Source: an uncultured Pseudomonadota bacterium (GTDB taxonomy: Bacteria > Pseudomonadota > Alphaproteobacteria > Rs-D84). From it: a DNA stretch of 40,417 nucleotides. How positions within the stretch are numbered: the first letter of the stretch is position 1; each line of letters opens with the position of its first letter. Of the stretch, positions 1 through 7,208 are shown piece after piece. The notes under the pieces were generated by a model that saw nothing but the letters and a program-made list of their open reading frames with translations, did not search any database and was not told the DNA's origin. Location: NCBI GenBank assembly GCA_900321105.1, contig OOHL01000006.1, forward strand, positions 1-40,417. The letters run 5' to 3'. The position numbers and the translations under genes are program-made.

Positions 1-1
1 G

Positions 2-133
2 TCAGTATGGCGTGGACATAAAGTCCCAGAAGTCCTGCTGTCCGGTCACCATGGCAATATCGAACGGTGGCGGAAACAACAATCGGACGAAATAACAAAG
101 ATACGTCGTCCGGATTTAATAAAGGAAAACTAA
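2..133 (+). CDS. trmD: tRNA (guanine37-N1)-methyltransferase, C-terminal end only
   Basis: Only the last 43 codons are inside the window; the gene enters from the left edge. The frame beginning at base 2 reads a TrmD-type C-terminus with the motif [17 protein letters not shown], followed by RRPDLIKEN and a stop. TrmD methylates G37 of tRNAs using S-adenosylmethionine. The stop lies 1 nt before the rplS start codon, and trmD-rplS is a very common bacterial gene pair, which supports the call. The catalytic knot domain lies outside the window. Confidence 0.85.
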   Translation, partial: SVWRGHKVPEVLLSGHHGNIERWRKQQSDEITKIRRPDLIKEN

Positions 134-134
134 A

Positions 135-527
135 ATGAGCATTATTAAAAAAATTGAACAAGAACAAGTTGCAAAATTAAAAGGCAACAAAGTTATCCCT
201 GAATTCAAAGCGGGTGATACAGTCAAAGTTCATGTTAAAATTAAAGATGGTGATAAATTCCGTATCCAAATGTTTGAAGGTGTTGTTATTGCACGTGATG
301 GCGGAAACGGAAACAATGCTTCTTTCACTGTTCGTCGTGAATCTTATGGCGTTGGTGTAGAACGTAAATTCCCTCTTTACAGTCCAGCAATCGAAAAGAT
401 TGAAAAAGTTCGCGTCGGTAAAGTTCGTCGTTCGAAATTGTTCTTCTTGCGTGGTTTGTCTGGTAAGAAAGCTCGTATTGTTGAAGATTTGTCTGCTAAT
501 GCTAAAAAAGAAAGCAGTGAAGACTAA
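135..527 (+). CDS. rplS: 50S ribosomal protein L19
   Basis: This 130-residue protein has the L19 profile. It contains the motifs [13 protein letters not shown] and [15 protein letters not shown] near residues 25-57 and the block [24 protein letters not shown] at about 74-93, followed by the basic [18 protein letters not shown] segment. L19 sits at the 30S-50S interface of the ribosome. The start is set by an AAAGGA Shine-Dalgarno sequence nine bases upstream, lying inside the end of trmD. The C-terminus is slightly extended by a polar tail (about 12 residues). Confidence 0.97.
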   Translation: MSIIKKIEQEQVAKLKGNKVIPEFKAGDTVKVHVKIKDGDKFRIQMFEGVVIARDGGNGNNASFTVRRESYGVGVERKFPLYSPAIEKIEKVRVGKVRRSKLFFLRGLSGKKARIVEDLSANAKKESSED

Positions 528-547
528 TCTTTGCACAAAATAAAATA

Positions 548-602
548 CAGGGGTGTAAAAATGAAAATACTTAAACAAATACTTTTCGTTTTAACACCCC
601 TG
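548..602 (+). promoter_or_regulatory. Inverted repeat sequestering the DUF2155 ribosome-binding site
   Basis: CAGGGGTGT at 548-556 is perfectly complementary to ACACCCCTG at 594-602. The stem can extend by AAAA (557-560) with TTTT (589-592) across one bulged A. The left arm is the Shine-Dalgarno region (AGGGG) of the gene starting at 561; the right arm lies in its signal-peptide codons. The start codon would be at the stem-loop junction. This could dampen or regulate translation initiation; the role is inferred. Confidence 0.45.
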
Positions 603-920
603 TTTTTGTTATCGAATACCCCTGCTTTTGCATATGTTGAAAAAGATACTGCGGTTTTACGTGTAATGAATAAAGCTGCTGGTAAAACACAAATTGTTCC
701 AATTCGCGTTGGCGAAACAAAGCAATACGATGGACTGACAATGACAGTTCGCAATTGCAAACAAAGTGATCCCTTTGATGCAGAAAATCATTTTGTGTTC
801 CTTGAAATATATACAAAAACAGATGACCGTATTTTCAGTGGATGGATGAATCATAATGAACCAGGCCAAAACCCACTGCAAGATGACACTTACGATGTAT
901 GGCTTGAAAAATGTGAGTAA
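561..920 (+). CDS. DUF2155 domain-containing exported protein
   Basis: The 119-residue product begins with a clear Sec signal peptide (basic MKILK, hydrophobic run, cleavage after TPAFA at about residue 24). The mature part matches the alphaproteobacterial DUF2155 family: AVLRVMNKAAGKTQ, then a beta-rich core with GLTMTVRNC, FLEIYTK and the characteristic FSGWMN segment near residue 95. The ATG at 561 follows AGGGG at a good distance; an upstream in-frame TTG at 531 would disrupt the signal peptide and is rejected. The function of the family is unknown; the location is probably periplasmic. It is co-directional with rplS and the next two genes. Confidence 0.85.
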   Translation: MKILKQILFVLTPLFLLSNTPAFAYVEKDTAVLRVMNKAAGKTQIVPIRVGETKQYDGLTMTVRNCKQSDPFDAENHFVFLEIYTKTDDRIFSGWMNHNEPGQNPLQDDTYDVWLEKCE

Positions 921-923
921 AAT

Positions 924-1247
924 ATGACACCAAAAATACAACACATTAAATTATTTATAAAAACATCTATCATTGTTTTTGTGTTGGCTGTATTCGTTGT
1001 GTTGGGTATATTTGTTCGTCCAAATCATACATTTGAAAATGCACGCATGGGAAAATGGCTTTCGTTGAGCGAACAACAACGTGTTGAAACAATTCATCGT
1101 GTTGTTGCACAACCTGTCGACCAGGATTTATTGGTAAAATGCGTTGATAAAATCGCGCTTTTGCCACATGCCAATGACATGCAGATTCAATATGCAATTG
1201 TCCTTTGTAACCAGGCTGTATTTCAAAACGAAGATTTACAAAAATGA
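924..1247 (+). CDS. Small single-pass membrane protein, unknown function
   Basis: The 107-residue product has one strong membrane segment (about residues 13-31, SIIVFVLAVFVVLGIFV) and a soluble C-terminal part with two conserved-looking cysteines (CVDKIA and VLCNQ). The start is 3 nt after the DUF2155 stop, and its stop overlaps the tsaD start by 4 nt (ATGA type), which indicates translational coupling. No family is recognised. It is probably an inner-membrane protein with a periplasmic tail. The operon arrangement is the main support that it is real. Confidence 0.75.
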   Translation: MTPKIQHIKLFIKTSIIVFVLAVFVVLGIFVRPNHTFENARMGKWLSLSEQQRVETIHRVVAQPVDQDLLVKCVDKIALLPHANDMQIQYAIVLCNQAVFQNEDLQK

Positions 1248-2368
1248 ATGACGAAAAATTAATTATAACAGATATGGGGTCAACACAATCAGATACTCAA
1301 TCTGATACCGCAACACTTTGTTTGGGAATTGAATCATCTTGTGACGAAACCAGTGCCGCCATTGTTGACAGTAATCGTAACATTTTATCACATATTATTT
1401 ATTCACAAATACCTGAACATCAAAAATATGGCGGCGTTGTTCCAGAATTGGCTGCACGCGCACATATTTTGGCAATTGATGAAGTTATTAAATTAACATT
1501 ACAACGTGCAAACAAAACTATTGATGATATCGATGTTATTGCTGCAACTGCTGGTCCCGGATTGATAGGTGGTGTTCTTGTTGGATGGATGGCGGCGACA
1601 GGTATTGCAAACGCCACAAAAAAGCCACTGGTTGCAGTTAATCATTTGGAGGGACATGCGCTTGTTCCACGTCTGAAAGCCGCGTCTGCAACCGATTCTG
1701 CAACAAATATTGACGTTGAATTTCCTTATTTATTAATGCTGGCATCTGGTGGACATTGTCAGATATTATTGGTTCATGGTGTTGGCAAATATGAATTAAT
1801 TGGTCAGACTTTGGATGACAGTGCCGGTGAAGCCTTTGATAAAATCGCAAAAATGTTAGGACTGGAATACCCTGGTGGCCCAATTGTTGATAAACGCGCA
1901 CAAATTGGAAATGCAAAACGGTTCCATTTTCCACGACCATTATGTGACAAACCAGGATGCGATTTTTCATTTTCTGGTATTAAAACAGCGGCGCGTATGT
2001 TATTAGATAAAACATCACAAACTGATATAGATGACCGGTTCATAAATGATTTTTGTGCATCTTTCCAGTCTGCTGTTGTTGATTGTATAACTAACAGATT
2101 ACAAAACGCTCTGCACGATGAACGTGTTAAAAATGCAAATCCAAAAACATTGGTCGTTGCAGGTGGCGTTGCTAAAAACAGCGCAGTTCGCACAGCGATG
2201 GAAAAATTAGCAACAAAATCCAATATGCAATTTGCCGCCCCACCAATGAATTTATGTACAGATAACGGCGCAATGATTGCGTGGGCAGGAATTGAAAATT
2301 ATCGCGTTGGAAATGTGGTTTCTGAACCAATTGCACCACGCCCCCGCTGGCCATTGACTGAATTATAA
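1244..2368 (+). CDS. tsaD: tRNA N6-adenosine threonylcarbamoyltransferase TsaD
   Basis: TsaD transfers the threonylcarbamoyl group to A37 of ANN-decoding tRNAs. The ASKHA-fold signature GIESSCDETSAAIVD starts near residue 28. The metal-binding HxxxH (H134 and H138, in NHLEGHALVP) and the C-terminal GGVAKNSAVR near residue 306 are intact. At 374 residues it is slightly long because of a 25-residue N-terminal tail rich in Ser, Thr and Asp (TQSDTQSD repeat). An alternative ATG at 1274 would remove part of this tail. The first ATG overlaps the preceding gene by 4 nt and was chosen for coupling. A terminator follows directly. Confidence 0.96.
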   Translation: MNDEKLIITDMGSTQSDTQSDTATLCLGIESSCDETSAAIVDSNRNILSHIIYSQIPEHQKYGGVVPELAARAHILAIDEVIKLTLQRANKTIDDIDVIAATAGPGLIGGVLVGWMAATGIANATKKPLVAVNHLEGHALVPRLKAASATDSATNIDVEFPYLLMLASGGHCQILLVHGVGKYELIGQTLDDSAGEAFDKIAKMLGLEYPGGPIVDKRAQIGNAKRFHFPRPLCDKPGCDFSFSGIKTAARMLLDKTSQTDIDDRFINDFCASFQSAVVDCITNRLQNALHDERVKNANPKTLVVAGGVAKNSAVRTAMEKLATKSNMQFAAPPMNLCTDNGAMIAWAGIENYRVGNVVSEPIAPRPRWPLTEL

Positions 2369-2377
2369 AAATATAAG

Positions 2378-2404
2378 CCCTTGCATTGATTTGCAGGGTT
2401 TTTT
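2378..2404 (+). terminator. Rho-independent terminator after tsaD
   Basis: The stem pairs CCC(T)TGCA with TGCAGGG, with one bulged T. It closes a six-base loop (2386-2391) and is followed by T6. The loop sequence TTGATT doubles as the -35 hexamer of the next gene. Confidence 0.75.
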
Positions 2405-2414
2405 AGTGTATAAT
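2386..2414 (+). promoter_or_regulatory. Sigma-70 promoter of the 2422 gene, leaderless type
   Basis: TTGATT (2386-2391), a 17-nt spacer, and a perfect TATAAT (2409-2414). The ATG begins 7 nt after the -10 box, so the predicted transcript starts at or next to the start codon. There is no Shine-Dalgarno sequence. Confidence 0.75.
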
Positions 2415-2421
2415 AACACTT

Positions 2422-3450
2422 ATGATAACCGAAGAAAAAAAAGAATTTTACGAGAAAGCTACTGATAATATACTTAAACAAGTGGCTTCTTTGAATTTAA
2501 CACCAGATCAACAAAGTCAAGCTGTTAAATTGGTGCATGTTTTGCGTGAATCTTTTAAAGACGATAAAATAAAAAAAGCAACCGCATTAGCAAATTCTCC
2601 TGATAATATTTGGGATTTGGGATATGATTCTGCTGGCTTTTGTCGTGTATCAAGTGTGCTTTTTATGTATGCGATGGAAAACACAGAAGATTGGCAGTTG
2701 ATGAGTATGCCAGAAGGTGTGTTAGATTATGAACATCATTGGTTGATGCATAAAAAAACTGGCAAAGTACTTGATTTAACATACGATCAGTTTGCATTCA
2801 AAAATCAAAAAATTCCTTATGATAAAGGTGAAAAGACCGCACCAAACATATCTTTTGATCAAAACGATGATGAACATGTGTTTGCTAAACTTGTGGGGTT
2901 TGATTTGACACAATTGGTTAATAACAGGATAACTGCCAAACGTGCAAAACCTTATGCACAAAGATATGAAGAATTCACAAAGGCAATTGTTAAATTGGCT
3001 AAAAAAATTCATGCTGCAAACAAAGATAAAATAAACGCGCAATATACATTGCCAGAAATAACACTTGCTTTACGTAATATATATAAAAAACCGGTTTTTC
3101 ACGAAGCATTTGTTTCTAGTAAAATGTCTGACAACAAATGGTCTTCTGGCTTTTGTGCAATGGCCAGTATTTTGATTTATGAATTATATGGAGGTGATAA
3201 AGTTTGGAATATGATGGCTGTGCGTTATAATGATTGGCTTGATAGTAACGGACAACCAATAAGCTCTGTCGTGTTTTTACAGGATAAAACTACGGGGATT
3301 AATTTTGGTACGACAGGCGAACATTTTTATCCTTTGACTATTCCTTATGAAATTGGTAAACCTTTAGATATTGGTCGTTTGCGCACACCAAACAAAGATG
3401 AATTCAAAAGGGTTTTATTACACGAATTAAGTTTAAATACTAAAGATTAA
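2422..3450 (+). CDS. Unknown protein with duplicated Cys/His/Asp (papain- or transglutaminase-like) domain
   Basis: The product has 342 residues, no signal peptide and no membrane segment. Two related halves are visible. The first has AGFCRVSSVL (Cys74), DYEHHW (His105/His106) and GKVLDLTYDQF (Asp118), an order typical of papain-fold and transglutaminase-like enzymes. The second has SSGFCAMASIL (Cys245), but the positions aligned with the His and Asp are Val284 and Gly296, so that copy looks degenerate. A charged helical linker (about 165-225) joins them. No named family is recognised, and the enzyme assignment is an inference from motif order. It has its own promoter and probably shares a transcript with xseA, which begins 4 nt later. 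Confidence 0.8.
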   Translation: MITEEKKEFYEKATDNILKQVASLNLTPDQQSQAVKLVHVLRESFKDDKIKKATALANSPDNIWDLGYDSAGFCRVSSVLFMYAMENTEDWQLMSMPEGVLDYEHHWLMHKKTGKVLDLTYDQFAFKNQKIPYDKGEKTAPNISFDQNDDEHVFAKLVGFDLTQLVNNRITAKRAKPYAQRYEEFTKAIVKLAKKIHAANKDKINAQYTLPEITLALRNIYKKPVFHEAFVSSKMSDNKWSSGFCAMASILIYELYGGDKVWNMMAVRYNDWLDSNGQPISSVVFLQDKTTGINFGTTGEHFYPLTIPYEIGKPLDIGRLRTPNKDEFKRVLLHELSLNTKD

Positions 3451-3454
3451 AACT

Positions 3455-4687
3455 ATGTTGCCAAAACCAGAACCCTTTGTACAGCCAGATATGATATTCA
3501 GTGTAACTGACGCATCACAACTTTTGAAAAAAGTCGTTGAAACAGCGTTTCCTGAAATTCGTATTCGTGGTGAATTATCGCAAATCACACATGCGACATC
3601 CGGGCACCTTTATATGACTATCAAGGATGCAAATGCTGCAATAAACGCAATTATTTGGCGTGGTACACCGGTTAATTTAAAACTGGAAGAAGGTATAGAG
3701 GTTGTTATTACCGGTCATTTTACAACCTATCCTGCACGCAGTAATTATCAAATAATAATCAGTTCTATTGAAATGGCTGGTGTCGGTGCAATTCTTAAAA
3801 TGCTGGAAGAAAGAAAACAAAAACTTGCTGCCGAAGGATTGTTTGATGCTTCGCGCAAGAAACCACTTCCGCGTTTTCCACAAACTATTGGTGTCGTGAC
3901 CAGTCCAACCGGCGCCGCATTTCAAGATATACAAAATCGTTTGCGCGAAAGATTTCCTGTACATGTTTTGCTTTATCCTGCAACCGTTCAAGGCGCGACA
4001 GCCGCTGCTGAAGTTGCCGCAGGTATAGAATATTTTAACCGTATGAATAATGTAGATGTAATTATTGTTGCGCGTGGTGGTGGCGCATTAGAGGATTTGC
4101 TGCCATTTAGTGAAGAAGTTGTTGTTCGTGCCGCTGCGGCAAGCCACATACCGTTGATTTCAGGTGTTGGACACGAACCGGATTGGATGCTGATTGATTT
4201 TGCTGCGGATGTTCGTGCACCTACCCCCACCGGTGCTGCAGAAATGGTTGTGCCAACAAAGATATCATTGGTTCAAGAACTTGATAATTTATCACATCGT
4301 TTAACAACCGCATTTACAAATCGTTTGGTAAATTTAAAACGCGGTTTATCGACAGTAAATATCAAAAGTCCTAAACAGGTTTTGATGGAACAATCGCAAA
4401 GATTAGATGATATTGCGCGCACTATGAATATAATTATTGATAAAAAATTGCAATATATTCATCAAAGGATTGAATTAGTATCCCGTTTTCCAACCATTCT
4501 GGAAAATAAATTGCTGCAATTAAATCAGTCTGTAAATCACATGGGCCAAATGTTAAATTCAATGTCTTATAAAAATGTTTTACAGCGCGGCTATGCGATT
4601 GTACGTGATAAAAATAACGATATAATCAGTACTATTTCCGCGCAACCTGTATCAATAGAATTTGCCGATGGGGTTATTAAACTATGA
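3455..4687 (+). CDS. xseA: Exodeoxyribonuclease VII large subunit
   Basis: XseA with XseB forms exonuclease VII, which degrades single-stranded DNA. The N-terminal OB-fold is visible in FSVTDASQLLKKVVE and IRGELSQITHATSGHLY (about residues 16-55). The catalytic region has IGVVTSPTGAAFQDI, IIVARGGGALEDLLPF and SGVGHEPDWMLIDFAADVRA, with APTPTGAAEM (about 148-265). A long helical segment follows and a short C-terminal strand block (LQRGYAIVRD) closes the protein. The length of 410 residues is normal to slightly short. No xseB is visible in the window. The stop overlaps the next start by 4 nt. Confidence 0.96.
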   Translation: MLPKPEPFVQPDMIFSVTDASQLLKKVVETAFPEIRIRGELSQITHATSGHLYMTIKDANAAINAIIWRGTPVNLKLEEGIEVVITGHFTTYPARSNYQIIISSIEMAGVGAILKMLEERKQKLAAEGLFDASRKKPLPRFPQTIGVVTSPTGAAFQDIQNRLRERFPVHVLLYPATVQGATAAAEVAAGIEYFNRMNNVDVIIVARGGGALEDLLPFSEEVVVRAAAASHIPLISGVGHEPDWMLIDFAADVRAPTPTGAAEMVVPTKISLVQELDNLSHRLTTAFTNRLVNLKRGLSTVNIKSPKQVLMEQSQRLDDIARTMNIIIDKKLQYIHQRIELVSRFPTILENKLLQLNQSVNHMGQMLNSMSYKNVLQRGYAIVRDKNNDIISTISAQPVSIEFADGVIKL

Positions 4688-5076
4688 TTTACACCGGATA
4701 TTACGCAAAAATTAAAAAATACGAACAAAACGGTTTAATAACAGTTGGTATTTCCGGCAAAATTCCAGACGGTTTTAATGGTAAAAGATATCAAAAACTG
4801 GCACCAAAATACTATTGGTGGCACGAATGGCGTGATAATAAACTGTCAAACGAATGGTTTAAAGAAAGGTATAATGAAACAGTATTAAACACTCTTGATG
4901 CTGTGTCTATTGCACAGGAATTAAAAAGTTTTGGAGAAAATATAGTGCTTTTATGCTATGAAACACCAGAAAAATTCTGTCATAGGCACTTAGTCGCAGA
5001 ATGGTTAAATGCTTCTTTGAACTTAAACGTTTGTGAATTTGAAATTAAGTCTCAACCAGACTTGTTCTGTTTTTAA
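4684..5076 (+). CDS. DUF488 family protein
   Basis: The 130-residue product carries the DUF488 hallmark VLLCYETPEKFCHRHLVAEWL near residues 88-108, where Cys and the CHR triplet are characteristic. The N-terminal half has YYAKIKKY and a tryptophan-rich WWHEW segment. The biochemical role of the family is not established. The start ATG overlaps the xseA stop (ATGA), which suggests coupled translation. The stop codon shares the palindrome TTAA with the recN stop on the other strand. Confidence 0.85.
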   Translation: MIYTGYYAKIKKYEQNGLITVGISGKIPDGFNGKRYQKLAPKYYWWHEWRDNKLSNEWFKERYNETVLNTLDAVSIAQELKSFGENIVLLCYETPEKFCHRHLVAEWLNASLNLNVCEFEIKSQPDLFCF

Positions 5077-6725
5077 TGTTTAACAAGTGTTTTTGCCGTA
5101 GCAATGGCTTCTTCTGTTATTTTTGCACCACTGATTATGCGCGCGATTTCATTTATTCTGTTATCACCAGTTATTTCAATAACAGACGTTGTTGTAGAAT
5201 CTTTGTCGCTTTGTTTTGATATCTTAAAATGTTTGTCCGCAAAACCTGCCACCTGCGCTGAATGAGTTATAACCAATAACTGTTCATTTTGTGCCAGTTT
5301 GTTTAATCTTTCCCCGACAGCCGATGCGGTTGCGCCACTTATACCAGTGTCTAACTCATCAAAAACAATAGTCTTTTTATTGTTTGGATTATTAAGTACC
5401 ACACGCAATGCCAACATAAAACGCGATAATTCACCCCCAGATGCGATTTTATGCAGCGGCGCAAACGGAGTGCCTGGATTTGTTTTTATCATAAATATAA
5501 CATTATCTGTGCCGTTAATTGTTGGTTCGGATTTTTGAATGTCAACAACAAAGTCCGCAGAACCCAATTTTAAAACTGGCAATTCAATCAATATTTGTTT
5601 GCGCAGATTTTCCGCCGCGCTTTTACGTAATTTTGATAAATTATTGGCAAATTCATTGAATGTTTTTGTGTGTTTATCAACATCCATCCTGCACTTTTTT
5701 AATTCCGCATCAGAATTATCAATCGCATTTAATTGGTTTTCCATTTCAATCAATTTGTTTGGTAATTCGTCTGCTAGGCAGCGGTGCTTACGCGCGGCAG
5801 CACGTATAGCAAACAATCTTTCTTCAATTGAATCTATGTCATCAACATTTGTGTTTTCTGGATGTATTTTTTCACCTATTTCGGCAACTGTATTTGCAGC
5901 ATCGTATAATTTATCAATAGAATCTTGATATGGATTTGGATCTGTTTTAATGCGTTCCAATATATGCGCCACAGAACAAATTTGTTCATCCAATGAATTA
6001 CCATTGTTTTTCAAAACGGTCACTGCATCTGTTAAAATACCTGCGTTTTTTTCAGCATCCATCATCGCAGCGCGTATGTTTGCCAATTCTTCTTCTTCGC
6101 CGGGTTGCGGATTTAATTTGCGCAATTCAGATACATTATGTTCCAGAAATTCGCGTTCGGATTCTGACTTTTCCAGTAAATCTGTTAATTGCTTTAAACG
6201 TTTTTGTGATTCATGCAAATCAGAATATGCTTTTGCAGTTTCATTCAATACATTTGCAAATTCAGTATTATTTAATTTTGCGTATTCATCCAATGATGCC
6301 AGATGTGTTGCGGCATCCAGTAATGAATGGTTTTCAAATTGTCCATGAATTTCAACAATTTCATCACCAATTTGTTTAAGTGTTTTTATAGACACCGGAA
6401 CATCATTAACCCACGCCCTGCTTTTGCCATCGTTTGATAATGTTCTGCGTAAAATTAAACCGTCATTGTAATCGATACCGTTTTCGTCTAGAATTTGTTT
6501 TACATTATCATTAACAAAGTCAAATTCTGCGGTTACTGCGGCCATATCACAACCACTGCGGATTAAACCAATATCAGAACGCGCGCCCAATGCCAAAGAC
6601 ATAGCATCAAGTAAAATACTTTTACCAGCACCTGTTTCGCCGGTCATAATATTAAGACCGTTCCCGAATTCCAGATTCAGTTTTTCAATCAAGACGATAT
6701 TTGAAATATTTAAACTAACCAACAT
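5073..6725 (-). CDS. recN: DNA repair protein RecN
   Basis: RecN is an SMC-like ATPase that acts in double-strand break repair. With the ATG at 6725 the protein has 550 residues. The Walker A GETGAGKS is at 29-36, a long coiled-coil middle follows, and the C-terminal ATPase lobe has the signature ASGGELSRFMLALR and Walker B with TIVFDELDTGISG, then the H-loop region LLVITHSAQVA. A longer frame starting at a TTG (6761) would begin within the -35 box, so the ATG is preferred. There is no Shine-Dalgarno sequence at a usual distance; the promoter layout suggests a leaderless mRNA. It ends tail-to-tail with the DUF488 gene. Confidence 0.95.
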   Translation of the reverse strand: MLVSLNISNIVLIEKLNLEFGNGLNIMTGETGAGKSILLDAMSLALGARSDIGLIRSGCDMAAVTAEFDFVNDNVKQILDENGIDYNDGLILRRTLSNDGKSRAWVNDVPVSIKTLKQIGDEIVEIHGQFENHSLLDAATHLASLDEYAKLNNTEFANVLNETAKAYSDLHESQKRLKQLTDLLEKSESEREFLEHNVSELRKLNPQPGEEEELANIRAAMMDAEKNAGILTDAVTVLKNNGNSLDEQICSVAHILERIKTDPNPYQDSIDKLYDAANTVAEIGEKIHPENTNVDDIDSIEERLFAIRAAARKHRCLADELPNKLIEMENQLNAIDNSDAELKKCRMDVDKHTKTFNEFANNLSKLRKSAAENLRKQILIELPVLKLGSADFVVDIQKSEPTINGTDNVIFMIKTNPGTPFAPLHKIASGGELSRFMLALRVVLNNPNNKKTIVFDELDTGISGATASAVGERLNKLAQNEQLLVITHSAQVAGFADKHFKISKQSDKDSTTTSVIEITGDNRINEIARIISGAKITEEAIATAKTLVKH

Positions 6726-6731
6726 GCCTGA

Positions 6732-6761
6732 ATTATAGCCAAAATCGGAACAAAAATTCAA
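6732..6761 (-). promoter_or_regulatory. recN promoter, leaderless type
   Basis: On the minus strand, TTGAAT (6761-6756), an 18-nt spacer and a perfect TATAAT (6737-6732). Only 6 nt separate the -10 box from the ATG at 6725. Confidence 0.7.
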
Positions 6762-7208
6762 TTAAATAATTTTATCAAGCACCCAATCGTGTAACCATAA
6801 AATATATCCGTTAATTTTATAATCTGGATACGCAGAGTGTAATAATTCTGCGTATTCTTTTAATTGGTGTTTATATTGTTCAATAAATGTATTTTTATCT
6901 GTATCTGTTTTATAATCAATAAAATCAATACTTTTTATATCGTGATTTATAAGCAATCTGTCAATTCTGCGACTGACAATATGACCATAAAGTTTACCAG
7001 CAATTGGAACCTCGGTTTGTGCAGACGCAATAAAAAACGGCTTTAAATCAGGACGACTTTTTATGATTTGAATTATATCTTTATCGCCCCTTTCGCAGTC
7101 TGTGTCAACAATAATATGCTGCATAATTGCATGCATACGCGTTCCATTATCGGTCGCAATTTCTTTATTCTTTGCACCAGTCAAAAATTCTTTCAAGTTT
7201 TGTGTCAT
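6762..7208 (-). CDS. RecB/AddA-type PD-(D/E)XK nuclease domain, separate reading frame
   Basis: The 148-residue frame carries the complete nuclease core of AddA/RecB enzymes: NGTRMHAIMQHI (helix histidine), RRIDRLLI, the catalytic SIDFIDYKTD (Asp plus Asp-Tyr-Lys), and QLKEYAELL (the QxxxY motif). It overlaps the 3' end of the helicase frame by 44 nt and lies one nucleotide downstream in phase (+1). Normally this domain is the C-terminus of AddA. Start options are ATG 7208, used here, and an ATG 24 nt further upstream; neither has a good ribosome-binding site. It could therefore be translated by coupling, by a +1 frameshift, or be one gene with a sequence error. Confidence 0.75.
   Translation of the reverse strand: MTQNLKEFLTGAKNKEIATDNGTRMHAIMQHIIVDTDCERGDKDIIQIIKSRPDLKPFFIASAQTEVPIAGKLYGHIVSRRIDRLLINHDIKSIDFIDYKTDTDKNTFIEQYKHQLKEYAELLHSAYPDYKINGYILWLHDWVLDKII

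Noticed and set aside
6726..6761. Longer RecN starting at TTG 6761
   Set aside because: The added residues coincide with the -35/-10 region and RecN homologues start at the later methionine.
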